Source: Frankia nepalensis
GTDB lineage: Bacteria > Actinomycetota > Actinomycetes > Frankiales > Frankiaceae
Assembly: GCF_016786325.1 (NCBI RefSeq)
Contig: NZ_JADWYU010000250.1
Coordinates: 1-36,838, forward strand
DNA: 36,838 bases
Direction of reading: 5' to 3'
A program made the position numbers and the translations under genes. This document shows positions 22,702-31,499 of the stretch, piece by piece; position 1 is the first letter of the stretch; the number at the start of each line of letters is the position of its first letter. The notes beneath the pieces are model-generated. The model saw only the letters and a program-made list of their open reading frames with translations. It was not told where the DNA came from and made no database searches.

Positions 22702-25146
22702 TCAGCGCAGCCTCCAGAGGGTGATCTCGCTGTCGGAGCCGCCGGAGGCGAGGGTGCGGCCGTCCGGGGAGATCGCCACGGCGTAGACGAAGAGCCGGCT
22801 TTCCAACGGCTCGGCGAGTGGCTTCGGGGCGGCCTTGTCGGTGACGTCGAGGAGGCGGACGAGGTTGTGGCCGGCGCTTCCACTGGCGAGGACGGTGCCG
22901 TCCGGGGAAAACGCGACAGCGTAGACGTTGTCGTCGTGGTCGACGGGCTGGCCGAGGGGAGTGACGTTCTGGAGGTCGGTCAGGTCCCAGCGCATGACCT
23001 CCCCGCCAAGGCCGCTGCTGGCCAGGGTGCGGCCGTCGGTGGAGATCGCCAGGCTGGTGACGTCGACGGCCGCGGCCGACAGGGGCACGCCGAGCTCGGC
23101 GGGGTCGGCCGGGTTGGTGACGTCCCAGACGTGCAGGCTGCCGCTCTCGTCGCCGCCGACGAGCGCGCGGCCGTCCGGGGTGAACCGGAGCTCCTGGACC
23201 GACGAGGGTATCCCGCCGACCGTGGCCTCGATCGGTTCGCCGACCTGCCGGGGGTCGTTCGGGTCGGTGACGTCGTAGAGCCGCAGGGAGGCGAACAGGT
23301 CCTGCGCGGCGACGGCGAGCAGGTGACCGTCGGGGGAGAGCGCCACGCTGTTGACCACGGTGGGCAGCCCTTCGTCGTCGCCCGCCGGAGGGGTCGCGCC
23401 GAGGCGCCTGGGCCTGGCCGGGTCGCTGACGTCCCAGAGGCGGGCGGTCATGTCGTCGCTGCCGGTGGCCAGCAGGCGGCCGTCGCCGGAGTACGACAGG
23501 GTCCCCACCTCGTCGGCGTGGCCGAGCAGCGGCAGGTCGTAGCCCTTGGGACTGGCCCGGTCGGAGACGTCCCAGAGCCGGACGGAGCGGTCCGCCGACG
23601 CGGTCGCGAGGGTGCGTCCGTCGGGGGAGAACGCGATCGCCCGCACGTAGCCCGTGTGGCCGGTGAGCGGCTCGCCGAGCCGCGTCGCCGGCGTGCGGGC
23701 CAGCGCCTGGGCGCTGGTGGCGTCGGTCGGAGCGGTCGCCCCGGCCGACGCCGACGGGCCCGCGCCGGACCCGTCGGTGGTGCCGGCCCCTGCCTCGGCC
23801 GTCGCCTCGCCCGGCCGCGCTGTCCCGGAGGGGGTTGCGTCCGGGCGGAGGCTGAGGACGACCACGGGAACCGCCACCAGCGCGACGACCACGGCGATGA
23901 GGGCGACCAGGGCCCTGGGGCCGGGGAACGACCGCCGGGCGGAGGGCGGCGGCGCGGGCGGGCCGGCGGGCGGCCACGAGCCAGGCTGGCCCGTGGCGCC
24001 GGGCTCGGCGGGGTGCGGCCCCGCGCGCCGAGGGCCGGGAGCGAGGCCTCCCGGGGCGAGGCGGGCGTCGGCGGGCGGGGCCTCGGTCGGCGTGTGCGTC
24101 GGCGGGTCGAGCGGGCTGGTCCGGCGTGCCGGGTTCGGCGTCGCCGGGATCGGCGCGGCGAAGGGGCGTGGAGCCGCGTCGGCCCACTGCGTGAACTGCT
24201 CCGTCATCGCCGGGTCGTCGGTGCCGCGCGGGTCGGCGGCCGGGACCCCCGGCGCCGGGGGCCGCCCGGCCGCGGTGTGGAGGTGGTGCAGCCGCAGGAG
24301 CAGCTCCTGGGCGGTGGGGCGCTCGGCGGGGTTCTTCGACAGCGCCTGGGCGATGATCGGGAACAGCGGGGCGGGGACGCCGCGCGCGTCGGGCTGCTCG
24401 TCCACGACGCGCCGCAGCACGGCCGGCGTCGGGCCCTCGCCGAACGGGGAACGGCCGGTGGCGGCGAACAGCAGGACGGCACCCCAGGCGTGCACGTCGG
24501 CGGCCGTCGTGGCCTCGTCACCCATGGCCTGCTCGGGGGCCATGTACGCCGGGGTGCCGATGCTGCCCTGGGTGAGCCCGGTGGTCGCGTCGTAGGCATG
24601 CGCGATGCCGAAGTCGATGACGCGGGCGCCGGACGAGGACAGCAGGATGTTGGCGGGCTTGAGGTCGCGGTGGACGACGCCGGCGGCGTGGATGGCGGTC
24701 AGCGCGGAGGCCACCGCGACGGCGAGCCGTTCCAGCTCGGCCTCGGGCAGGGGTCCCCGGTCGCGGACGGCGGCCGCGAGCGTCGGCCCGTCGACGTACT
24801 CGGTGACGAGGTACGGCCGGCCGGTGGTGTTGACGTCGAGGACCTCGGCCGTGCAGAAGCGCGCGACCCGTTGCGCGGCCCGCGCCTCCCGCAGGAATCG
24901 TTCCCGGAACTCCGGGACCCGGGCCAGGTCCGCCCGCACGACCTTCACGGCGACGAGGTCCTTCACCGCGACGAGGTCCGCGGCGCCCGCGTCATCCGAC
25001 CCGGCGTCGGCACCCGTACCGTCGGCGCGGCGGGCCAGATACACGCTGCCCATGCCGCCGTCGCCGAGCCGGCCGAGCAGGGTATACGGGCCCAGAACGC
25101 GCGGATCGTCTTCGTCCAGCGGCGCCGCGCGAGGAGCACCGGCCAT
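22702..25146 (-). CDS. Hanks-type Ser/Thr kinase with C-terminal WD40 propeller
   Basis: An 814-residue membrane kinase. The kinase domain is about residues 20-285: Gly loop GRLGDGGMGSVY, catalytic HRDLKPAN (HRD at 159-161), DFG 178-180, APE 203-205. A Pro-rich linker and one transmembrane segment (about 402-428) follow, then seven WD40 repeats (for example AFSPDGRTLATASADRSVRLWDVS), forming a probable extracytoplasmic propeller. The ATP-binding strand is tandemly duplicated (VAVKDLVAVKV, Lys62 and Lys68) through an 18-bp DNA duplication, so which Lys works is unclear. ATG 25146 has GGGGGA upstream, and that leader is shared with the kinase at 35698. Substrate unknown. Confidence 0.92.
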   Translation of the reverse strand: MAGAPRAAPLDEDDPRVLGPYTLLGRLGDGGMGSVYLARRADGTGADAGSDDAGAADLVAVKDLVAVKVVRADLARVPEFRERFLREARAAQRVARFCTAEVLDVNTTGRPYLVTEYVDGPTLAAAVRDRGPLPEAELERLAVAVASALTAIHAAGVVHRDLKPANILLSSSGARVIDFGIAHAYDATTGLTQGSIGTPAYMAPEQAMGDEATTAADVHAWGAVLLFAATGRSPFGEGPTPAVLRRVVDEQPDARGVPAPLFPIIAQALSKNPAERPTAQELLLRLHHLHTAAGRPPAPGVPAADPRGTDDPAMTEQFTQWADAAPRPFAAPIPATPNPARRTSPLDPPTHTPTEAPPADARLAPGGLAPGPRRAGPHPAEPGATGQPGSWPPAGPPAPPPSARRSFPGPRALVALIAVVVALVAVPVVVLSLRPDATPSGTARPGEATAEAGAGTTDGSGAGPSASAGATAPTDATSAQALARTPATRLGEPLTGHTGYVRAIAFSPDGRTLATASADRSVRLWDVSDRASPKGYDLPLLGHADEVGTLSYSGDGRLLATGSDDMTARLWDVSDPARPRRLGATPPAGDDEGLPTVVNSVALSPDGHLLAVAAQDLFASLRLYDVTDPNDPRQVGEPIEATVGGIPSSVQELRFTPDGRALVGGDESGSLHVWDVTNPADPAELGVPLSAAAVDVTSLAISTDGRTLASSGLGGEVMRWDLTDLQNVTPLGQPVDHDDNVYAVAFSPDGTVLASGSAGHNLVRLLDVTDKAAPKPLAEPLESRLFVYAVAISPDGRTLASGGSDSEITLWRLR
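24943..24978 (-). repeat. 18-bp tandem duplication in the kinase ATP-binding strand
   Basis: Positions 24943-24960 and 24961-24978 are identical at 17 of 18 bases and keep the frame. They duplicate the LVAVKD stretch that carries the invariant lysine. Confidence 0.9.
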
Positions 25147-25226
25147 GCAGTCCCCCGATGAGAAAGACCAGGCGCGGACCCTCCCCAGGCGGGCCCGCAC
25201 ATGGGCCCTCCGCGGGTGAAATTCTA
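25147..25226 (-). promoter_or_regulatory. Kinase leader and candidate -10, shared with the 35698 kinase
   Basis: On the minus strand TAGAAT (25221-25226) lies 74 bp before the ATG. The leader from CGCGGAGGGCCCA through GGGGAGGGTCCGC to GGGGGACTGC is nearly the same as 35617-35697 on the plus strand, where TATTAT occupies the same place. Confidence 0.6.
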
Positions 25227-25572
25227 GGGTCATCGCATTCGAGATGCCCGTTTTTCCGTCGCGGCCGGGAAGCGCGCGAGGACCGGCGAGACGGAATCGT
25301 GGTCGCGTTCTTCACCGTCGACCGTCCCGCGCCGGTGGCCCGGATGTTGGTGATGGGTGAATGTGAGTATCCGGGGCGCCGGGATTTCCGGATGGCTTCT
25401 CGCCGTCCGAGAAACGCCTCTCACCGACCGAACGGCGCCGGGCGTTCGACGTGCTCGGTGAGCCTCGGGGTATTCGGTGACCAGGGAGGGCCGTGCGCCG
25501 CGCCTGTCTCGCGTGGCCTCCCGCACGGGGATGACCCCCCGTCGCGGGCCGCGGCGCGGCGGGTCTGGCTGG
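25147..25572. other. 426-bp intergenic region between two minus-strand kinase genes
   Basis: No supported gene. Besides the proximal leader, the stretch around 25350-25370 (minus strand CACATTCACC...TCACCAA) resembles 35474-35494, so homology to the other kinase's upstream region extends over roughly 200 bp. Confidence 0.5.
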
Positions 25573-26622
25573 TCAGTGCGGTGGCCGCCGGAAGAGCCGC
25601 GGCCGGGGGCGGGTGGGCGGCTGGTCCGTCACGGGCGGGCCGGCGGCGCGGGTGCCAGCCCGGTGCCCCGTGTCGGCGGCCGTCGGTGGCGGGAACGAGG
25701 GCCGCGTCAGGGGAGGGCTCGCCGGCGGGGGCGGGGTGAGGGTGGCGAACCCCCGGGGGAGCAGGCGGGTGTCGTCCGCCGACGGGCCGGTGGCGTCGGT
25801 CAGCCACAGGAGCAGTTCGCGGGCGGTGGGGCGGCTGGCCGGGTTCTTGGCCAGGGCGCGGGCGACCATGGGGCGCAGCTGGGCGGGCAGGCCGGTCACG
25901 TCGGGAGTGTCCTGCAGGATGCGGCGCAGCAACTCGTCGAGCTGGGGATCGCCGAACGGGAGCCGGCCCGTGGCGGCGAAGATCATGATGCCGCCCCAGG
26001 CGTGGATGTCGGAGGCGGCCGAGGCCGGCTGGTCGATCGCCTGCTCGGGCGCCATGAAGACCGGTGTGCCCAGCCGGCCCCACGTGATCGCGGTGGCGTC
26101 GGCGTCGTCCACGGGCCGGCAGACTCCGAAGTCGATGACACGGGCCCCGGACGGCGACAGCAAGATGTTGCCGGGCTTCAGGTCGCGGTGCACCACCCCG
26201 GCGGCGTGGATCGCCGTCAGCGCTGAGGCGACGGCGACCGCGAACCGTTCCAGCTCCGCCGGGGGCAGCGGCCCCCGCTCGGTGACGGCGACGGTCAGTG
26301 TCGGCCCGTCGATGAACTCGGTGACCAGGTAGGGCCGCGGGCCGGAGACCTCGACGTCGAGCACCTCGGCGGTACAGAACCGGGCGACCCGCTGGGCCGC
26401 CATCGCCTCCCGCCGGAACCGCTCCCGGAACGCCGGCATCCGGGCCAGGTCGGCGTCTATCATCTTGATCGCGACGAGGGGGCCGCCGTTCGCGGGCCGG
26501 GCCAGGTAGACGGTACCCATCCCGCCCTTGGCGAGCCGTCCCAGCATCCGGTAGGACCCAACGGTGCGGGGGTCGGCGGGCTCGAGCGGCGCCACGTTCG
26601 GTAGCCCCGGCACCGTCGTCAC
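25573..26622 (-). CDS. Hanks-type Ser/Thr kinase, short cytosolic form
   Basis: A 349-residue kinase closely related to the WD40 kinases here, with no transmembrane or sensor part. Motifs are intact: Gly loop GRLAKGGMGTVY, VAIK (Lys53), HRDLKPGN (HRD 145-147), DFG 164-166, APE 191-193, then a Pro/Thr-rich tail of about 70 residues. The Gly loop has Ala-Lys where its paralogues have Gly-Asp. GTG 26622 is favoured because it starts at the same distance from the kinase domain as in the paralogues and has GGGTCGGGG upstream; an ATG at 26712 would add 30 residues. It follows the same order (DPRTVGSYRMLGRL) as its neighbours, so it arose by local duplication. Confidence 0.88.
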   Translation of the reverse strand: MTTVPGLPNVAPLEPADPRTVGSYRMLGRLAKGGMGTVYLARPANGGPLVAIKMIDADLARMPAFRERFRREAMAAQRVARFCTAEVLDVEVSGPRPYLVTEFIDGPTLTVAVTERGPLPPAELERFAVAVASALTAIHAAGVVHRDLKPGNILLSPSGARVIDFGVCRPVDDADATAITWGRLGTPVFMAPEQAIDQPASAASDIHAWGGIMIFAATGRLPFGDPQLDELLRRILQDTPDVTGLPAQLRPMVARALAKNPASRPTARELLLWLTDATGPSADDTRLLPRGFATLTPPPPASPPLTRPSFPPPTAADTGHRAGTRAAGPPVTDQPPTRPRPRLFRRPPH

Positions 26623-26826
26623 CCCCGACCCGTACGCCTGGCGCCGCGTGACCGCCCACCCCACGCGCGACGCGGACCTTCCGGCCCGGAGGCTACCCCG
26701 TGCGTTGCCCATGCCAACCACCGGAGTCAGCCAGCTGACTCCCGTCCCAGAGCCCTGGCCCGCGACCGGTCACGCAGACTATGGGCGGGTAGTGCTGTCC
26801 GTGACGGAAACGAGGATGTTGAGGCG

Positions 26827-27660
26827 ATGAGGGAGCGGCTTCGGGTGATCGGGGCGGAGACGGTGGCGATCGTCGAGGCCGGCTGGTACACGGCGCCCGA
26901 CGGGCGACGGATCGAGATCGCCGAGCAGGTGCGCCAGGCGGTGGCCGGGACCGTGCTGTACGGCCCGGAGCCGGTGGAGATCGTCCCGCCGCCTCCCGAG
27001 CCGGTGGCCGGCCGGATCGAGGTCACCGGGGAGAGCAGCTTCGACGCCGCCCGCCGGCTGCTGGCCGCCGGGTCAGGCCCGGTCGCGGTGCTGAACTTCG
27101 CCTCGGCCCTCTGGCCGGGCGGCGGCTTCCTCGACGGTGCCCGGGCGCAGGAGGAGTCCCTGTGCCGCGCGTCCGCGCTGTACGCGTGCCTGGTCGGCTT
27201 CGACGACTACTACCGGCCGCACCTCGAGCGCGGCGACGACCTCTACACCGATCGGGTCCTGCATTCGCCGGGCGTCCCCGTGTTCCGGGACGACGGCTGG
27301 AACCTGCTGCCCGAGCCGGTGGCGGTCGGCGTCCTCACCGCGGCGGCGCCCAACCTGCGGTCCATCCCCCGCGACGAGCCGCACCTGCTGCCTCTCGTGC
27401 CCCAGGTGTTCCGTGACCGCGGCCGGCAGGTGCTCGCCGTCGCCGCCCGGCACGGCTACCGCCGCCTCGTCCTCGGTGCCTGGGGCTGCGGCGCGTTTCG
27501 CAACGACCCCGCCGTCGTCGCCGACGCCTTCGCCGGGCTCCTGGCGCCCGGCGGCCCGTTCGCGCGCCACTTCGACGAGGTCGTCTTCGCCGTCCTCACC
27601 CAGTATCCCTCCGAGTCCCTGACCGCCCGCGTCTTCGCCAGGGCCCTCGGCGTGGGCTGA
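26827..27660 (+). CDS. Microbial PARG-like macrodomain protein (TIGR02452 type)
   Basis: A 277-residue protein with the bacterial-type poly(ADP-ribose) glycohydrolase signature: Gly98-Gly-Gly100 in WPGGGFLDG, then Gln108-Glu-Glu110 in AQEESLCRAS, where the second Glu is the expected catalytic acid. The N-terminal segment (AETVAIVEAGWYTAPDGRRIEI) is standard for TIGR02452 proteins. The family removes ADP-ribose chains from proteins or DNA ends. Length is normal. The ATG follows TTGAGGCG. It is divergent from a Ser/Thr kinase; a partner ADP-ribosyltransferase is not visible in the window. Confidence 0.85.
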   Translation: MRERLRVIGAETVAIVEAGWYTAPDGRRIEIAEQVRQAVAGTVLYGPEPVEIVPPPPEPVAGRIEVTGESSFDAARRLLAAGSGPVAVLNFASALWPGGGFLDGARAQEESLCRASALYACLVGFDDYYRPHLERGDDLYTDRVLHSPGVPVFRDDGWNLLPEPVAVGVLTAAAPNLRSIPRDEPHLLPLVPQVFRDRGRQVLAVAARHGYRRLVLGAWGCGAFRNDPAVVADAFAGLLAPGGPFARHFDEVVFAVLTQYPSESLTARVFARALGVG

Positions 27661-27699
27661 TCCCCGGCGGGAATGACCGGCGACCCCGGACGCTTGATG

Positions 27700-27713
27700 G
27701 TTGCGTCAGCAAC
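27700..27713. promoter_or_regulatory. Short inverted repeat upstream of the pirin gene
   Basis: GTTGC-GTCA-GCAAC lies 67 bp before the pirin start in an AT-richer stretch, next to TTGATG and TAGATT hexamers. Further on, ACCGGGGAGAG occurs twice before the start codon. Promoter/operator role is inferred. Confidence 0.35.
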
Positions 27714-27779
27714 TAGATTGCTGTACCGGCGGACACCGGGGAGAGCCGACAGATACCGGGGAGAGAGAGGACAGCACCC

Positions 27780-28556
27780 ATGGCTGCTGCGACCACGACC
27801 CGTGAGGCCAGCGTCGACATCCGGCGGGCGGACGACAGGTTCGCGACCCAGATGCGGTGGCTCGACTCCAAGCACTCCTTCTCGTTCGGCCACCACTACT
27901 CGCCGAGCAACACGCACCATGGCCTACTGCTGGTGAACAACGACGACATCGTCGCGCCAGGCACCGGCTTCGACACGCACCCGCACCGGGACATGGAGAT
28001 CGTGACCTGGGTGCTGGACGGCGCGCTCGTCCACCAGGACTCCACCGGGCACTCGGGCGTGATCTACCCGGGGCTGGCCCAGCGGATGAGCGCCGGGACC
28101 GGGATCCTGCATTCGGAGAAGAACGACTCCTGGCGGCTGACCGGCGAGGACGCGCACACCGACCCGGTGCACTTCGTCCAGATGTGGGTCGTGCCGGACG
28201 CCGCGGGGGTCACGCCCGGCTACGAGCAGCTGGAGATCGACGGCGAACTGCTCGCCGGCGGGCTGGTGACGGTCGCCTCCGGCATGGAGCGGGACCGGGA
28301 CGCGGCGGCGATCCACATCAGCAACAGGTATGCCGCGCTGCACGCCGCGCGGCTGGCGCCGGGCGCCGCGGTCACGTTGCCGGACGCGCCCTTCCTGCAC
28401 CTGTTCGTGCCCAGCGGCGCGGTGACGCTGGAGGGCGAGGGCGCGCTCGGCAAGGGCGACGCCGCCCGCTTCACCGGCATCGGCGGCCACCGGGTGACGG
28501 CGGCCGAGGCCAGCGAGATCCTCGTCTGGGAGATGCACGCCACCGTCGGGATGTGA
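27780..28556 (+). CDS. Pirin family protein
   Basis: A 258-residue bicupin of the pirin/YhhW family, some members of which are quercetin 2,3-dioxygenases. The N-terminal cupin has all four expected iron ligands: His67 and His69 in THPHRDMEIVTWVLDG, His111 and Glu113 in MSAGTGILHSE. The C-terminal cupin has lost metal ligands, as usual. ATG 27780 has GAGAGGA upstream. Physiological substrate unknown; redox-stress or flavonoid-related roles are family-based guesses. Confidence 0.9.
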   Translation: MAAATTTREASVDIRRADDRFATQMRWLDSKHSFSFGHHYSPSNTHHGLLLVNNDDIVAPGTGFDTHPHRDMEIVTWVLDGALVHQDSTGHSGVIYPGLAQRMSAGTGILHSEKNDSWRLTGEDAHTDPVHFVQMWVVPDAAGVTPGYEQLEIDGELLAGGLVTVASGMERDRDAAAIHISNRYAALHAARLAPGAAVTLPDAPFLHLFVPSGAVTLEGEGALGKGDAARFTGIGGHRVTAAEASEILVWEMHATVGM

Positions 28557-28585
28557 CTGGCCCGCCCGCGCGCCCGGCGCGCGGA

Positions 28586-28667
28586 CGGCGCCGGGCCGGC
28601 GGCCCCGGGGGCGGGCCGCCCGCGCCCGGGGCGCGCGGGCGCCCCGGGGGGGGGCCCCCCGGCCGCG
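28586..28667. terminator. 82-bp pure G/C tract with bidirectional hairpin
   Basis: No A or T occurs for 82 bp between the convergent pirin and MFS genes. Within it CCCGGGGCGC (28625-28634) pairs perfectly with GCGCCCCGGG (28639-28648) around a GCGG loop, and a run of nine G then six C follows. Probably a shared terminator. The region is also prone to sequencing error. Confidence 0.6.
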
Positions 28668-28692
28668 AGGCCGCCGTTGGAAGTGGGCGCCG

Positions 28693-30276
28693 TTAGAAGT
28701 GGGCGGCGGCCGGGGCCACGGCACCGTCGGCGGCGTGGCGGCCGCCGCGCAGCACGATCCCGCAGATGACGGCGGCGACGGCGAAGATGGCCGCGGCCCA
28801 GATGTAGGCGGCCTGGTAGCCGTCGATGGCGGCGAGCGCGAGCACCCGGGCCGGGTCGGCCGCGGAGTGGGGCGCCGACCCGGCCGCGGCCGGGTGGGCG
28901 GCCAGATAGCTCGCCGTCGCGGTGGTGGCGATGGTGCTCAGCAACGCGGTGCCGATCGAGCCGCCGACCTGCTGGACGGTGTTGACCAGCGCCGAGGCGA
29001 TGCCGGCGTCGTGCGAGTCGACGCCATAGGTCGACAGCGTCATCGCCGGGCCGAACACCAGGCCGAGGCCCGCCCCGGTGCACAGCAGCGGCGGCAGCAC
29101 GTGGCTGGCGTAGCCGGCGTCGAGGCCGAGCCGCGCGAACAGCAGCATCCCCACGGCGGTGACCACCATGCCGGTGACCACGACCCAGCGGGCGCCGAAC
29201 CGCGGCACCAGCTGGACTGGCGACATCGTCGCGGTGATCATGACGGCCGCGCTCATCGGCAGGAACGCGACGCCGCACATGACCGGCGAGTAGTCGAGCA
29301 CCTGCTGCAGGTAGTACGTCAGGAACAGGAACACGCCGAACATGCCGATCGCCGACAGTCCGCAGGCCAGGTAGGAGCCGCCGCGGTTGCGGTCCAGCAG
29401 GACGCGCATCGGCATCAGCGGGTGCGCGACCCGCCGCTGCAGCAGCACGAAGCCGACCATCACCACGAGCCCGCCGAACAGCAGGGCGAGCGTCACGCCG
29501 TCGGCCCAGCCGCGGCTCTCCGCCTGGGCGAAGCCGTAGACGATCGCGACCAGGCCGACGCAGGACGCGAACGTGCCGGGCAGGTCCAGCGGCGCGCGGT
29601 GGCCGCGCACGTGCGCGGCGAGCAGCGTGGCTCCGCCGATGCCGGCGACGGCGGCGAAGACCAGGTTGATGTACATGCACCAGCGCCAGCTGAGGTACTC
29701 GGTGAGCACACCCCCGAGCAGCAGCCCGATCGCGCCGCCGGCGCCGGCGATCGCGCCGAAGATGCCGAACGCCTTCCCGCGCTCGCGCGGGTCCGTGAAC
29801 GTCGTGGTCAGCAGTGCCAGCGCCGCGGGTGCCAACAACGCGCCGAACACACCCTGGAGCGCCCGGGCGATGACGAGCATCTCGAAACCGGTCGCGGCCC
29901 CTCCGAGCACGGAGGCGGCGGCGAAGCCCAGCACGCCGACCAGGAAGGCCTTCTTGGTGCCGAACAGGTCGCTGAGCCGTCCGGCCAGCAGCAGGAGGCC
30001 GCCGAACGCCAGGGTGTAGGACGTGATGATCCACTGCCGGTTGCCGTCGGAGAAGCCGAGCGAGGCCTGCGCGGACGGCAGCGCGATGTTCACGACGGTG
30101 CCGTCCAGGATCACCATGAGCTGCGCGATGCCGAGGATGCCCAGGATGGCCCAGCGGCGCGGGTCGGCCGCCTGGTCGGAGCGCGTCGCGGCGTCGGCGG
30201 TCGTGGCGGTGGCGGTCGGGGCCACCGGGCCCAGGCCGGGCTGCGCGCCCGACGGGTCGTCGACTGCGGTTGGCAT
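28693..30276 (-). CDS. MFS drug exporter, DHA2 (EmrB/QacA) type
   Basis: A 527-residue proton-driven exporter with about 14 hydrophobic segments. The first opens with ILGIAQLMVILDGTVVNIALP, the typical TM1 with the conserved Asp-Gly-Thr-Val. Motif A is GRLSDLFGTKKAFL between TM2 and TM3, and LLLGGVLTEYLSWRWCMYINLV is usual for TM6 of this group. ATG 30276 has GGGGAG 10 bp upstream. A divergent TetR gene, with an inverted repeat between them, is the likely repressor. Substrate unknown. Confidence 0.93.
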   Translation of the reverse strand: MPTAVDDPSGAQPGLGPVAPTATATTADAATRSDQAADPRRWAILGILGIAQLMVILDGTVVNIALPSAQASLGFSDGNRQWIITSYTLAFGGLLLLAGRLSDLFGTKKAFLVGVLGFAAASVLGGAATGFEMLVIARALQGVFGALLAPAALALLTTTFTDPRERGKAFGIFGAIAGAGGAIGLLLGGVLTEYLSWRWCMYINLVFAAVAGIGGATLLAAHVRGHRAPLDLPGTFASCVGLVAIVYGFAQAESRGWADGVTLALLFGGLVVMVGFVLLQRRVAHPLMPMRVLLDRNRGGSYLACGLSAIGMFGVFLFLTYYLQQVLDYSPVMCGVAFLPMSAAVMITATMSPVQLVPRFGARWVVVTGMVVTAVGMLLFARLGLDAGYASHVLPPLLCTGAGLGLVFGPAMTLSTYGVDSHDAGIASALVNTVQQVGGSIGTALLSTIATTATASYLAAHPAAAGSAPHSAADPARVLALAAIDGYQAAYIWAAAIFAVAAVICGIVLRGGRHAADGAVAPAAAHF

Positions 30277-30725
30277 GGCGGTTCTGCTCCCCAGGAGGTC
30301 GGTGTCGGACCCTGCGGCGCCATCCGCGCGAAGGGTCCCAGCGCGGGGCCCGGCCACGAGCGCGCGTGGGTGATGCGGCCGGACGGCCGGGCGCCAGCGG
30401 CCGGATCGGCGCCGGCCGCGTCGTCAGCCTACCGGGAAGCGGAGGTCATTACTCCGGTTGAGTCGCCTACCTGATGGTGATGCGCGTCCTATGCCGCCAT
30501 CGCCACCCGTGACGCGGCGGCGTTCCGGGTCGGCGTCTACGATCAGTGCTGGACGCCGGGTCGACCCGGCCCGGTCAATCCGCCGGCCCAGGCCCCGCCG
30601 ACCGGCCCGCCCGGCCCGGCCCGGGTGCGCCTGACCGGCGCCGCCCCGGACGGCGCCGGCCCGTCCCAGGCCGCGCGGCGGGTCCTCCCGATCGGGCGAG
30701 TTCGCCCCCTATGACCTAAGCGGAG
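30277..30725. other. 449-bp divergent region between MFS and TetR genes
   Basis: No supported gene. It contains the inverted repeat at 30437-30459 and a direct repeat of GCCTACC (about 30427 and 30465). Confidence 0.5.
30437..30459. promoter_or_regulatory. Inverted repeat, candidate TetR operator
   Basis: AAGCGGAG-GTCATTA-CTCCGGTT, arms matching at 7 of 8 positions. It is placed between the divergent MFS and TetR genes, in the AT-richer part of the region, as expected for TetR autoregulation and exporter control. Confidence 0.55.
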
Positions 30726-31442
30726 ATGGACGAGACCACGAACCCCGACGCGGCGGCCGCCGGCGGGGACCCGGACGAGCGGGCCCAGGCGGGCGCCGAC
30801 CGGCCGCTGCGGCGCGATGCCGAGCGCAACCGCCAGCGCATCCTCGAGGGCGCCGCGGCGGCGTTCGCGGAGCTCGGCCTCGACGTCACCACCGACGAGA
30901 TCGCGCGGCGCGCGGGCGTCGGCATCGGCACGTTCTACCGGCGCTTCCCAACCAAGGAACTGCTCATCGAGGCGCTGTTCGAGGACCGGGTCGGCAAGCT
31001 GGTCGAGCTCGCCGAGGAGTGCCTGCGCGCCGAGGACCCGTGGGCCGGGCTGGTGAGCTTCCTCGACCAGGCGACCGCCCGGCAGGTCGCCGACCGGGGC
31101 CTGAAGGAGCTGGTGTTCAGCACCGCGCACGGCCGCGCCCGGATCGCGGCGGACCGCGACCGGATCGGGCCGCTGTTCATGGCCCTGGTCACCCGGGCCC
31201 AGGACGCGGGGGCGCTGCGCGCCGACATCGCCGGCACCGACCTGGGGCTCGTCCAGCTGATGCTGATCTCCGTCGCCGACTTCACCCGCGAGGAGGCGCC
31301 CCAGGCGTGGCGGCGCTTCCTGACGATCCTGCTGGACGGCCTGCGCACCAGCCGCGACGCCCCCAGCGCGCTCCCGCTGCCCCCGCTCGACCCGGCCCAG
31401 ATCGCCCGGGCCATGGAGTGCCACCGCCCGCACGGCCGCTGA
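30726..31442 (+). CDS. TetR family regulator, likely repressor of the MFS exporter
   Basis: A 238-residue protein. The HTH is at about residues 34-82 (RNRQRILEGAAAAFAELG, TTDEIARRAGVGIGTFYRRFPTKELLIEAL), followed by a helical ligand domain typical of actinobacterial SbtR/AcrR-like regulators. An acidic, disordered N-terminus of about 30 residues precedes it. ATG 30726 follows AAGCGGAG. Divergent from the exporter, convergent with the WYL regulator. Confidence 0.92.
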   Translation: MDETTNPDAAAAGGDPDERAQAGADRPLRRDAERNRQRILEGAAAAFAELGLDVTTDEIARRAGVGIGTFYRRFPTKELLIEALFEDRVGKLVELAEECLRAEDPWAGLVSFLDQATARQVADRGLKELVFSTAHGRARIAADRDRIGPLFMALVTRAQDAGALRADIAGTDLGLVQLMLISVADFTREEAPQAWRRFLTILLDGLRTSRDAPSALPLPPLDPAQIARAMECHRPHGR

Positions 31443-31499
31443 CCCGGGGACGAACCGGGCGGCCCGCCAGCCGGGGCCGTGGCGCGCCGCCGCGCCGGC

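Noticed and set aside
28699-30474. 591-codon plus-strand frame opposite the MFS gene.
   Set aside because: His/Asp/Arg/Gly-rich shadow; the minus strand has clear membrane segments and MFS motifs.
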